Part shown: piece after piece, positions 12,863 to 23,000 of the stretch
How the letters are laid out: each line of letters starts with the position of its first letter
Position numbering within the stretch: the stretch's first letter is position 1
Assembly (NCBI GenBank): GCA_048013815.1
Contig: CM106585.1
Coordinates: 6,820,001 to 6,884,000, forward strand
Reading direction: 5' to 3'
Length of the DNA stretch: 64,000 nt
Source: Setoptus koraiensis
Taxonomy: Eukaryota; Arthropoda
Program-made: the position numbers and the translations under genes
The notes under the pieces: generated by a model
The model's database searches: none
Told to the model about the DNA's origin: nothing
The model's input: only the letters and a program-made list of their open reading frames with translations

Positions 12863-14000
12863 GCTGCTGTACGGCAGCGGCAACAGCATTAGCTGGAGCG
12901 TTGTTGGCCGCATTAGCTGTGGTGCAACGACAGTAGGCCCAGCGTAGTGAAACCAAATGCGTCACCATTGCCACAGTCGTGTATAGATAGTCGGCGAACA
13001 GTCGTCGGTGATAGAATAGTACACTCTTATTTATGTAAGCAAATCATGTCATAATCGTGATTTGATGATTACATCAGATAGCAATGCTTGACGACACACA
13101 CGCACACACACACACACACAAAGCAGCCAGTTTGGCAGCAATCGCGCACAGGCTTACGCAACAACAACAAAATCAAAGAAAAGTCGCTGCAACTAAAAAA
13201 ATATATATTTGCCAATATATCACACAATTACATAATAATAACATTGCATTGCTTGGCATTGCGTGCCTGTGCGGCTATTATGTAATGTATGTTATGTAAG
13301 CGAGCGCGAGTGTGTGTGTGTGTTCACGTAAATGTCGTAACAGTTTATGCAAACAATGGCAACCGCTCACAAGTGCGCCTAATTGACTGTAAATCGCGCA
13401 CACCCGCGCCCAACGTAATCTGGCCACGTCGTCGAGCCAACACGTTGTTGGCCGCACACGTTGTATCCGCTGGCACGCCGCATGACATGCTGCAGTACAT
13501 GCCGTAATTGTGAAGCTGATGCTGTAATGCTGAAGCATGGCAATAATTCAATTGTGCGCCAGTGATTAACAAAATAAAAGCAAAATGGCAGCGACTTCCG
13601 GTTTCGCTAGCACGTGTGTCTGCATGCCAGGCAGGGTGTGTGTGTGTGCGTTGGCCGATTGGCGTCACGCTCGATTGTTGTTTTGCGACAAGGAGGGGAA
13701 AGAGTTTCGAGCTGATAGGGCCGCATCAATTGCACTGCGGATTGTTTGCAACTTGCAAATTGCAAGTGTGTGTGTGGCGTGGTTGAGCCAGTAAGTGTGT
13801 GTAATGGCTACCTTGAAATGGTAGCCGTTGCTGGCGTGTCACGGCCAACGACAACACTTCTGGCTGGCCCGTCGTAACAATGGACGACACAGTGAGAAGA
13901 GAGGAAAAACAGCAAAAATTTACATTGCCATTTCGGGCTGCTGTCCACTGTCGTGTGCGCGCCCCCCTGCGCGCACTGACAAGGCCACACTGGCGCACTG

Positions 14001-14055
14001 GCAGCACCCGGTCGGCCGGTCGGGCACAACACCCGGCCCGCGGGCCGGGTGCTGC
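14001..14055. repeat. GC-rich hairpin with a nested 22 bp perfect palindrome
   Basis: Outer arms GCAGCACCCGG (14001-14011) and CCGGGTGCTGC (14045-14055) are exact reverse complements. Within the fold lies a perfect 22 bp palindrome at 14030-14051, centred on CCCGCGGG. The two structures share the right arm and would be mutually exclusive. Confidence 0.85.
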
Positions 14056-14843
14056 ACCGGTGGGCCCTGCCCGAAGCGCACTCCTTCTGCCTCGTGCCCG
14101 AGCGGCGCACGCGGGCACAGGGCGTAAAGACGGCCGCGTGCGCCGTGGCCGGAGCATTCGCCACCTCGCCGCACCACGCACTGCCCACTGCCGCAGTGGT
14201 ACCGCGCACGGCCGCAACAATACCGCGGCCTCATACCGCAGTGTATGCTATGGCACTGCCAATGGTAGCGTGCAGTGCGGCGACGGTGCACGGGCACAGG
14301 GCTGCGCGTGTGCCGCCTATAATCATTATAGTGTAATGCGCGCTCGGGCGCAACCGCACTGGCGCTGCCACAGCGCACAATGGCCGACCATCGGCGGCGT
14401 GCACCGTGCACAAGGGTCCGCCGAACTGGCCAAGACGGGCGAGAGAAGCGCGGCAAACAGTCTGGCCTTGCTGTCGCTGTTGGCGCTGCTGTTGCTGTTG
14501 TCGCTGTTGCTGTTGTCGCTGTTGCTGTTGTTGCGACTGGTCGGCATGTGTGCGGCCGATGCGGCGCGACGGTGGCGTCTTGCAGCGCTTGTGCGAACAC
14601 AATTTCATCATCGCCATCTGCACCACGCTTGCTCGCTCGTTCGCTCATTGGCTCGTTCGCTCGTCTCTGCCCCCTCCCCCCTCGCAGCCATAATAATGGG
14701 GTGCCCAGTTCGCCACAGTGAGCTGCACAAACAATCACGCATGCACACAATTTAAAGAGAGGAGGGGGGCACACGGGTGGGGCGACGCACTCACAGCTGC
14801 TGCTGCAACGGCGAGCTCGAGTTCGATTGGTGCAGCCAGCGAC

Positions 14844-14867
14844 TGTGTGTGTGTGTGTGTGTGTGTG
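14844..14867 (+). repeat. (TG)12 microsatellite
   Basis: A pure TG run, followed by two copies of a unit GCAAGAGTGTGTGT, so the tract appears to have been partly duplicated. Confidence 0.85.
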
Positions 14868-15958
14868 CTCGCAAGAGTGTGTGTTCGCAAGAGTGTGTGT
14901 GCGCCACAGAAAAAGGAGAGCAAACTGCATGCGAATCGCACCGTGCACCGTAGCATCGGGCTGGCCAGGCCCGAGTGGGCCAGCACGGGCCGCCGCGAGC
15001 GGCACGCAAACACAAAACGTCGCCTTGCGCCACCCGCCTGCCTTGCCTGCGTGTGTTTCGGCCGGCACACGCTGGCACGGCGGTATGCGGCGCGGCGTGT
15101 GCCCGCGCACAAACTGTGCCCGTCCGTCGCCAGCCATTGGTGTTGCCAGCAAGAGACTTTTAACTCGCAAGTTGTGTACAGTGTGTTGTCAGGGCATCGT
15201 AGTGCTGCCGAGCACGGCGCACGGCCGGCCAGCCTTGCCAGTGCTGGCCGGCCCAAGCTGATGTGAACACCCTGCATACATGTGTGTGCTGATTAATTTG
15301 CGATGCAACGACAGCACACACACACACACACACTCGCCGAACTTGAGCGACTTGCGAAGAAGAAGAAGAAAAAAGAAGAAAAAGAATGCGATTTAAATTT
15401 GGCGCTCGTTCGTGTGCCTTCCCCCGTCCCAAGTGGATTTCACTTGAGTGTATCAGTTTGTTGCAGGGTGCACGGCTCATTCGTCGCTGCCATTCGAGCA
15501 CAATGCTGGGCGCACAAGCACAGACAGTGCCCATTCGCTGTGTGTGCACCACTCTGTCGCACTAGCTCACCTGAGCAAATAGACGTGGGAAACACTGCAC
15601 CAAATGCGCTCGCAATCTCCCCCAGGCACCAACTGTGCCAGTCGAGCGGGCACAGTTCGGTTGAGCTGCCTAGAGTGCGCATAAAGCATTTTGCAAATGG
15701 TCTGGCAGGGCGGCGCTGCACGGCATTCTCTGTGTGACCGAGCCAGGAGCAGCGCCTCTGGTGGCCGCTCCAGATGGCCATTGGTTGCACAGTGAAAAAA
15801 TCTCACCCAACATGCAATGTTTTTGTGCACCAAATGCACTGCCAAACCCTGGCCAGCATAAACAGTTTAAATGTAAAGAGTTTACCTTTACACCCTGTAT
15901 GTTTATCTCAACTCTCTATGCACACTCTTTGCGCTAGTAAGGCACTGTGATATCACTG

Positions 15959-16157
15959 TACTACTACTGCTGATATTGCAACTACTACTACTATATCTAT
16001 TGCACTACTACTACTATTACTTCTACTACACTATTATTATTATTATTATCATTATTATTATTATTACTATATTAACAATATTATTATTATTATCATCATC
16101 AGCATCATTACACACTCACACTTATATTATTAATATTATTACTATTATTTAATCATA
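15959..16157 (+). repeat. Trinucleotide (TAC/TAT) microsatellite block
   Basis: About 200 bp of ACT/ATT-type trinucleotides with ATC interruptions, ending only 9 bp before the start codon of the TMEM131-like gene. It would form most of that gene's proximal 5' flank or UTR. Confidence 0.85.
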
Positions 16158-16165
16158 TATAATTA

Positions 16166-18508
16166 ATGGACTTAACACGCTTCTTCATGGCTATCTCGCT
16201 TATTCTTATCTATGTGATACATAAGCTAGTTGGCCTAGCTCATCAGGCGTCGCCCACGAATCTCAAGCCCAAATTTGACGATATGGATATTAAACATCTC
16301 TCATTTGAAGATCAGCTACAATTTATTGATCAGGGAGACACTATTGCTCCTATATCCTTCTCAGTATTCTCATTTGAGCTCAATGAGCGCCAAGGCTGTC
16401 TCGGTACAGGTAACTACACTGTGATGCGAACATTTCTCGCCATTAATACTGGACAGATGGTTATGAGGGTCAGGGGTTTTCGTATGGGATCGTCGCCAAC
16501 AAGTCTAGCCCATGATTATACAACAACAACAACCACCACCACTACTACTACAACAACCACCAATAGTAACAGCAACAACAAAAATAACAATAATAAGGCC
16601 ACAAATAATAAAGCGGCCACCAATGCCGCTGGTAGTAGTGATGCTTCGGGTAACGATCGTGGTGGCGGCGGCGGAGGTGGCGGCGGCGGTGAAGGAGCCC
16701 AAGGCGGCCCCACCACCACCACAACAACCAGCTCCAGTAGCAGTAGTAACACCGTTGCCGCTAATTATAGCACGGCTACTGCCCAGCACACATTTGATCA
16801 ACAGCGGAATCTGTGTCACGGTTATGGCTTTACCATTTATGATTGTGAACCGTTCGATTTAAAACCCAGACATGCACACGAAATTAGGATTGCTTTCACT
16901 CCAGACTTTACCTTGACCAACACTATTGTCTCATTGACCATATTTACCAATGTTAGTGAAGGTTTTAAATATGCTCTTATGGCAACAGTACCAAGAGACT
17001 TATTAGTGGCGTGTAATCACTCATTGCCTAGGCCTGAGTGGGAAACAACAATGCATCATATACTCGCCATTGGCATGGTCTTAATGATATCATGCTCAAT
17101 ATTTATGGCCTATTTAGAAGCTAAGATTTATTTAAAACGCGAACGTCAATCATTTCAGAAAAGGCGCGACTCTTCCACTAGCTACAAGAGCCTATGCAGT
17201 ATTAACAATAATCAGAATGGTTGCTCAGAAACTAACAATAATAATATCAGTCATGTTGATAATCAATCAGATTGTAATTCTATTGATAATAATAGTCATA
17301 GTCAGCAAGTAGCAAATAGTGGTCAAGCTAACAAGAAGTCTAATAATAGAAAAGGTAGCGTTGTAAATGAAAAATCATCATCATTAAATAACCATAGTAA
17401 CCTTAGTAAATCAGGAGCATCGTCAAATGCTGAGCGCAGAACAAAATCGGACTTTTCAAATGCCCCAATCTTTAAGAACTTAACTAATGTTATTGCATCA
17501 CCGCCACCTCCACTACCATCATTTGATTGTGATTTCGATGAATTTGATTTTAAGAAATCTAAAAGTGCCAAAAAATCGACAAAAAAATCAAACTCTCTCA
17601 GCGGCAGTATAGCAGGCAACGATGACACCTCATCTAATGGCTCACAAACCAATGGATCAAACGGTAAATCGGCCAAAAACAACAAGAACAACTGCCAATC
17701 GCAAAAGACACACAATGGAGCAAGAGATGGTAAAACATCGTCTAATCGATCAGCCAATCAATCTCCCTCTTTGCAGCAACAACAAAACAGTGGCAGCGAC
17801 ATCCTGAACAAAGCTAGTGAATCTCAACAACTAACTAATAATTTCAACAACTTCAAGTCTATCAGCTCTAATAATCAAACCACATCAAAGTCATCTCGCT
17901 CATACTCTAATGGATACTCATCATCGGCTATAAATAATTTTCAAGCTCATAACAACCCATTGTCGGCTAACGGTAGTAAATATTGGAGCAATGACATGGC
18001 AAGATTCACAGGTTTAGTAGAAATAAACAATGGTTCGGTGTCCCCAGCACAAAACGTGAAATATGTACCTACAACTGTTCCTACGAGTTGCAGCTCAGTT
18101 TTGGACAATGAATTAGACCATCTACGAGCAACTTCCAGCCCTTGGAATAGTTCATTATCCGCTATAGACCAGATGAGCAGCACACCGGCGAGCGTAGATA
18201 GAGTGCCTATTGCCTCTACAAAGGCACCGCTTAGACCTTGTTTTGAGGCCTTTAGTAGGTCAGACACGGATCATACACTTGCTTCTTCTGCCAGTGCCGA
18301 TCATAGTGATCTAGCTCATGATGGGGAAGAAGTTCTCAAGCTTGCAGGTTACAACAGCGCCTTTTCTGTTCCTTCTGGTTTGGCATCTTCACCCCCAAAC
18401 ACTAGTAACGGATTCAGTGTGTCTAATGCACCGACAGACCAGTTCAACTTATTTGGGCCTGATTCTGGACCTAATTGGATTGGATGGGTCAACCGACAAA
18501 AAACTTAG
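16166..18508 (+). CDS. TMEM131 homologue, C-terminal half only
   Basis: The 780-residue frame matches the end of the last lumenal domain, the membrane helix and the cytosolic tail of TMEM131, an ER membrane protein that helps export collagen and other cargo through TRAPP-III. Conserved pieces are NYTVMRTFLAINTGQM (residues 83-98), CHGYGF and FTPDFT (217-249), LPRPEWE (287-293), a helix at about 297-316 and AYLEAK after it. Between residues 109 and 208 a Thr/Asn/Gly/Ser low-complexity insert splits the lumenal domain. The tail is Ser/Asn/Lys-rich and disordered, ending near GWVNRQKT. Known TMEM131 proteins have roughly 900 further N-terminal residues, and none were found in the preceding 9.7 kb. 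The first residues could be a signal peptide (hydrophobic 8-27), or this may be a downstream exon with acceptor near 16248. AATAAA lies at 18688. Confidence 0.85.
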   Translation: MDLTRFFMAISLILIYVIHKLVGLAHQASPTNLKPKFDDMDIKHLSFEDQLQFIDQGDTIAPISFSVFSFELNERQGCLGTGNYTVMRTFLAINTGQMVMRVRGFRMGSSPTSLAHDYTTTTTTTTTTTTTTNSNSNNKNNNNKATNNKAATNAAGSSDASGNDRGGGGGGGGGGEGAQGGPTTTTTTSSSSSSNTVAANYSTATAQHTFDQQRNLCHGYGFTIYDCEPFDLKPRHAHEIRIAFTPDFTLTNTIVSLTIFTNVSEGFKYALMATVPRDLLVACNHSLPRPEWETTMHHILAIGMVLMISCSIFMAYLEAKIYLKRERQSFQKRRDSSTSYKSLCSINNNQNGCSETNNNNISHVDNQSDCNSIDNNSHSQQVANSGQANKKSNNRKGSVVNEKSSSLNNHSNLSKSGASSNAERRTKSDFSNAPIFKNLTNVIASPPPPLPSFDCDFDEFDFKKSKSAKKSTKKSNSLSGSIAGNDDTSSNGSQTNGSNGKSAKNNKNNCQSQKTHNGARDGKTSSNRSANQSPSLQQQQNSGSDILNKASESQQLTNNFNNFKSISSNNQTTSKSSRSYSNGYSSSAINNFQAHNNPLSANGSKYWSNDMARFTGLVEINNGSVSPAQNVKYVPTTVPTSCSSVLDNELDHLRATSSPWNSSLSAIDQMSSTPASVDRVPIASTKAPLRPCFEAFSRSDTDHTLASSASADHSDLAHDGEEVLKLAGYNSAFSVPSGLASSPPNTSNGFSVSNAPTDQFNLFGPDSGPNWIGWVNRQKT

Positions 18509-18687
18509 ACAATTCGTTCAACTCCAAGCGAACTTTGCTATGTCATAATAATGGAGTTCTCGCCCTATTTATCAAAGTTAAATAGTAATTCATCAACGAT
18601 AGCTTTCTTTACGGCGTTGACTGCACCGTTGATCAAAACATGTGGAGATTGCAGTGAAAATGAACATCGTAAAATTAAAATCTTCCC

Positions 18688-18693
18688 AATAAA
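18688..18693 (+). terminator. Polyadenylation signal AATAAA of the TMEM131-like gene
   Basis: The first AATAAA after the stop codon, 180 bp downstream. A second lies near 18856. Confidence 0.5.
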
Positions 18694-18941
18694 ATCTTCA
18701 ATCTACTGAAGTTGATTAGAGCAAGACTACTAAGTTAATATTTTCATCTCTCATTCACTTTATAAGTTTAGCTGGTTATTTTTTTGCTTTTATTTTGTCA
18801 TCTTTCATTATAATATATATATATTGGTACTTCCTTTGATATTTATTTTAGTTTAATAAATAATCTTTACGATTGCTCTTATAGGTGCCGGCGTGTCATT
18901 GCATCGTCTAAATGCGTCTAGGATCAACCTGGAAAACTAAT

Positions 18942-19611
18942 CTAAGCCTTTCTTCCTCTTGGTTTCGCTCCATGACGAAGTCTTCTTCTGATTGCCGTTC
19001 TAGTAGGAGGCTTTCTTCTCGGATTCAATTTTGGAGGTTGACGACTAGCTCTCCTTTTTCTCCTTGGACCTATTTGAACAAATAAGTGGATCAATTATTC
19101 ATCTCCAAATGGTTTAAGATCTGACTTGGCCAGATGAAAACTTTTCTTGTACGGTGTACTTACCTGATCTTAGATCAGCAGTTTTTTGGTCTATATCTAG
19201 ATCATCTTCAAGATCCGTTGATTTTCTCTGGATGGTTGCTTCGTCGTCAAATCTATTTGCAGTGGGCTCAGCAGAAGCTCTTCCAGCACCAGTATGGTCG
19301 CTAGCGGTGCCTCTGCCGGTCATAAGGTCTGATTCTGGCGTTGAGTCGTCATTTTGCATTCTTTTGCCGTTCTTCTTGAAAGTTCCCATGAAATCATTAA
19401 ACTGCTGACCGTCTCTCATTGAAGTCATTGGCTTGTATAGTAAGCTGTTTCGCTCGTAAAGATTTGGAGCATCTTTAAAGATGTTCGTCAAAAATGAATG
19501 AATTTCCGAATTTATAATTGATGGTCCCAAAATCGATGCACCGATTGTTGGAGATATAACATAGGATATGGCATGCACAGATATTAAAAAGAGGAATATT
19601 AGCCTCGACAT
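18942..19611 (-). CDS. Small secreted precursor with Pro/Arg-rich cationic tail
   Basis: Two exons, complement(join(18942..19069, 19164..19611)), encode about 191 residues. The donor is TCAG|GTAAGT, the intron 94 bp. The start chosen is the ATG of MSRLIFLF, since the longer open frame begins only with TTG. A clear signal peptide (MSRLIFLFLISVHA) is followed by an unconserved Ser/Asp-rich region that includes an amidation-type NGKR site. The second exon encodes a 41-residue, strongly basic tail opening PRRKRRASRQPPKLNP and ending KPRGRKA. The RRKRR site could release the tail by furin-type cleavage. No homologue is recognised. A neuropeptide-like precursor or a cationic host-defence-type peptide are both possible readings of the architecture. 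A strong acceptor (TTATTTTGCAG, about 19687) suggests a 5' UTR intron. Confidence 0.6.
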
Positions 19612-20040
19612 GATTCGCTGAAGCAATAGTTTTGGCGCCCAATGAAACTCTCAGATTTGCGAACTGTATAGGTGATTTGTTGCTGCAAAATAATTGTCGA
19701 TTGCTGTCAGTGAAAAGTGGCTATGATTTCTAGTTCTCGACTTATAATGTTGCTATTACTGCGGAAACGAACTTTACTGTTAGACATCGTCGAATCAATC
19801 ACTTGCTCTCTATTTGTATATCTAGTCTAAAGCTAGCTAACTAATTAGAGATCTAGATTTACTTTTGTGTATTGTTTGCATTTGACACACAATAAGGAAG
19901 TGTCCTTGTTGCCTGTCTACTTTCCGTAAGGCAAACAACTGTTGTTGAACGATGAAACACTTTGCCCTCATTGATTGAATAGATCTAATGGCACTTAACT
20001 ATGACTAAGGCGATAATTTAGTCATCGTAATTGTAATAGC

Positions 20041-23000
20041 TTATGTCTTCTTACCTTCACAATCAAAGGAATTCCACCAGACGCAAACAGACGATGTTTG
20101 GCTGAAAATAGTACCGTTGGGACACCTACGTGATAAAATGTGAGATATTTAGATCAGAATAGATTGTTTTGATGGTGATGGTTATATAGTAAACAAATAG
20201 AACATGTTAAGATAACAGTGAAAATATGTCAATTATGATTCTGGTAAACAAAAGTTACATAAGTGCACTGTTAGCCAAAAGAAGAGAGACACTGTTGATT
20301 TTGCGACTGGCATACGAATAATTGGAGGCGTTATCAATAGATCACTCTGCAAATAATCGTCTGCAAATAATCGCGAAAAAGCCAAGCACTGCATAACGGT
20401 AAGACGACAGCCCACTGGAAAGCTGCAAAAATGGAGTTGGTCAAGTGTCACTTACAAGAAACTGTCCTGCCTTCCGTCGGCCTGACAAACGTGGAAAACC
20501 TGAATAACGCGATGGTATGAGTGAACCGTTAGTAAATAAACTGTTCATTTTGCGTATTGACATGTAAAATGTATGTAAAATGTGTCGGTCACTCACCTGG
20601 CAGCGCGCCTCAACATCGGCGTAATATCCGGGATACTTTTGGTCTCTACAGTTGAATTTGGTTTTGGGCACCTGCCAAAGGATCGGATAATCAACATTTG
20701 GCTCGCCCGGAATGGCGTCTTGCAACCACTTGATTGTGTCGTGATGACTGTGATGGCCGTGATGATCGCAATGGCTGTCAGCGTCATGATGGTCGTAATT
20801 GTGCTCATCATGATGATCCTCACTATTGCCGGGCTTGTCTTTGGGCATGTGATGCCCGTCAGCGACTGGTTGGTCGTCGGCGTCATTTGGACGCTTCTTG
20901 TTGCCGAAATTGTTCAAATCTTTGCCCTGGTCCATTGGCTTGCCCTCTGGCAAGTGATCATCGTCGACTGCCTGACCACCAGTGACTCTTTTGCCGTTAC
21001 TTGTGTTGTCTACCATTCCGAAATTAGAGGAATCAACTTTGTCGCCGGCTGTCAGCGGCTTGTCAGCGCGACCGGTGTCGTGTTTGTCTTTATCATCAAC
21101 TTCATCGCCGCTATTAGATTTCTCCAGCGATCTGTCTTGGGTGTCGTTGTCGCTGTTGTTGTTGTCGGTGTCGTTGTTGTTGCTGTTGCTGTCGCTGTTG
21201 TTGTCGCTGTTGCCGTTGCTGAAATTGCCGTCTTGCTCTTGCTCATCCATTCTAGTCTTATCTGAATCGGTGCCAACTGTATCAGTTGTATCGTTGTCCT
21301 TGCCGTTGCCAAAGTCGCTCTCTGCACTTCTATCCATGCCCGCCACTGAATCATCCATGCCAGTGGCAGCTCCGATGCCGGCGCCCACGCCGGCGCTTGC
21401 ATCGCCGCCCGTCGTCTTGTCACCTTGAGCGTCTGACGTGTGACTGAGATCTGGTGACAAAGAATCGTCTTCGTTGTTGCGATCACCGTTGTTCATCGCC
21501 GTTGTTGGCGCATCGTCGTCGTTGTTGTTGCTGTTGTTGTTGTTGCCTTGAGATTGCTCGCGGTCTCGGCGTGCCGCCCGGCCTTGATCGCCATCGATCC
21601 TCTCGTCGCTGTCAGCAACATCGTCGGCAATGGCGTCCCCTTGACGGTTAGCGGTGCTTGTCGGCGTGCGCTCGTCGGCTTGGTTGGCCTCGTCAAAATT
21701 GGGCTTGGGCTCGCCCACGTCGTCTATTCTGTCTGCATTTGTGTTCTGGCCATCGTCAAAATATTCTGGATCGTCGTCGACTCCGTCATATTTTGGCTCC
21801 ACGCTAACCACTTCCGGATTGTCGCCGTCCAACGGCGGCTCGCCTGTCTTGTTGTCGCGATCTGGCAGCGCGTTGCCAGCCTGCTCGTCGGCCTGTTCGT
21901 CGTCGTCGACGGTGTTGTCTCTGTGTCGCTTCGCGCCCGAATAGAAGGGGCTCTTGCGACTGGCCCCGGCCGAGCCTCCCTTGGTGGCGCCACCTTTGGT
22001 TGCGCCCACTGCGTCGTTCGCCATCGTCATCTTGTCCTGTGGCCGGCTCGCGATCTCGTCTTCGTCCACTGACTTTTTGTTGCTGCCACTGTCGCCCTGC
22101 TGCTCTGGCTGCTGCTGCTGATATCGGCCGTATTTCAGCGCGTTCATATGATACAAACGATTGTTTCTGTTCAGCTTGCGCTTCATCAGCGACATCCTCG
22201 ACGGCTTGCCTCTCGCTCTGCTGAGCCGGCCCGATTTCCGGTGCCGTCTGGCGCTGCCAGCAAGCGAGCCGGATGTGGCTCGCTTGTTCGTCTGTTGTTG
22301 TTGCGATTTGCTTCGTCTTCTTCGTTTTTTAAGCGATCGGCTGGCCATGCTGATCATTTTTCTCTTTTGGGCCAGCGACAATTGTTGGCGCTTTCTCCGC
22401 CGGCTGCTGCTGCCGCTCGTTTGTTGTTTCTGTAGCAGCGCCTTGCCGGCCAATTGGTCGGCCTTTTTCTTCCTCTTCAGCTTGGTCTGTTTCTTGTGAT
22501 GGTGGCTCGTGGTGGACGTCGACTCCACCTGAATCTCGCTGTAGTCAACATTGGACTGTGCTGTGGCCGCCGGCCGACCCATCACCAACGAACTGGACGA
22601 GGTGGACAGATTGTCCGCGTTGGGGCCCTTGCTGGCGCGCACTATTCGCGGCCGTACCGCGTACGCGGCCAGAAAGGGCACGTTGTTTTGCATTCGGCTT
22701 ATGATGTCAGGACTGAGCTCGTCGACGTCCGACGTTGTGGACGCCGTCCACACCTGATGAATTCTCGCCGGCTCGCTCACCTGATCCGCCGTTGCGAGCT
22801 GCTGCTGCTGCTGTCTCGTCTGTTTTTCTGGCTGCTGCTGGCCGCCGCCAGTGACAGCCAGCGTCGATTGGGGCGCCGTCACAGAGGCCACATTGACGTT
22901 GGAGGACGAGTCCTCCAGATCGTTGAGGCCGTCGCCGCCGCTCGACTTGGCCTCTGTTTTGTCGTGTTCGCGCTGCGCGCGATTCAATTCGGATTTGATT

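Larger units (their letters stand above)
9778..13900. other. Gene-poor stretch with scattered tandem repeats
   Basis: No convincing coding exon was found on either strand. The sequence is mixed in composition, with TG/AC tracts near 13093-13120 and 13310-13325, a repeated GTTGAATTGT near 10490-10520, and the tandem repeats listed separately. Open frames here are short and their translations look random. Confidence 0.5.
13900..15800. other. GC- and CpG-rich island without recognisable gene
   Basis: Base composition changes sharply here: GC-rich, many CpG and GGCC/CCGG words, in contrast to the AT-rich flanks. Because stop codons are rare in such DNA, long overlapping open frames occur on both strands, but none shows a domain, plausible composition or splice structure. 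The island contains a strong palindrome near 14001-14055 and TG/AC tracts. It might be regulatory DNA for the TMEM131-like gene downstream; that is inference. Confidence 0.5.

Noticed and set aside
13880-15277. Long open frames on both strands (up to 416 codons) in the GC-rich island
   Set aside because: High GC makes stops rare. The translations are Arg/Ala/His-rich, have no domain, cross TG/AC microsatellites and overlap on both strands without one being favoured.
19612-19626. Extending the small secreted protein to the upstream codon at 19626
   Set aside because: The first codon of the extended frame is TTG; the ATG five codons later directly precedes the signal peptide.
20582-22499. Long plus-strand frames opposite the chitin-binding protein exon
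   Set aside because: They mirror the biased GAC/AAC/AGC codons of the minus-strand gene and have hydrophobic repeat translations typical of antisense shadows.
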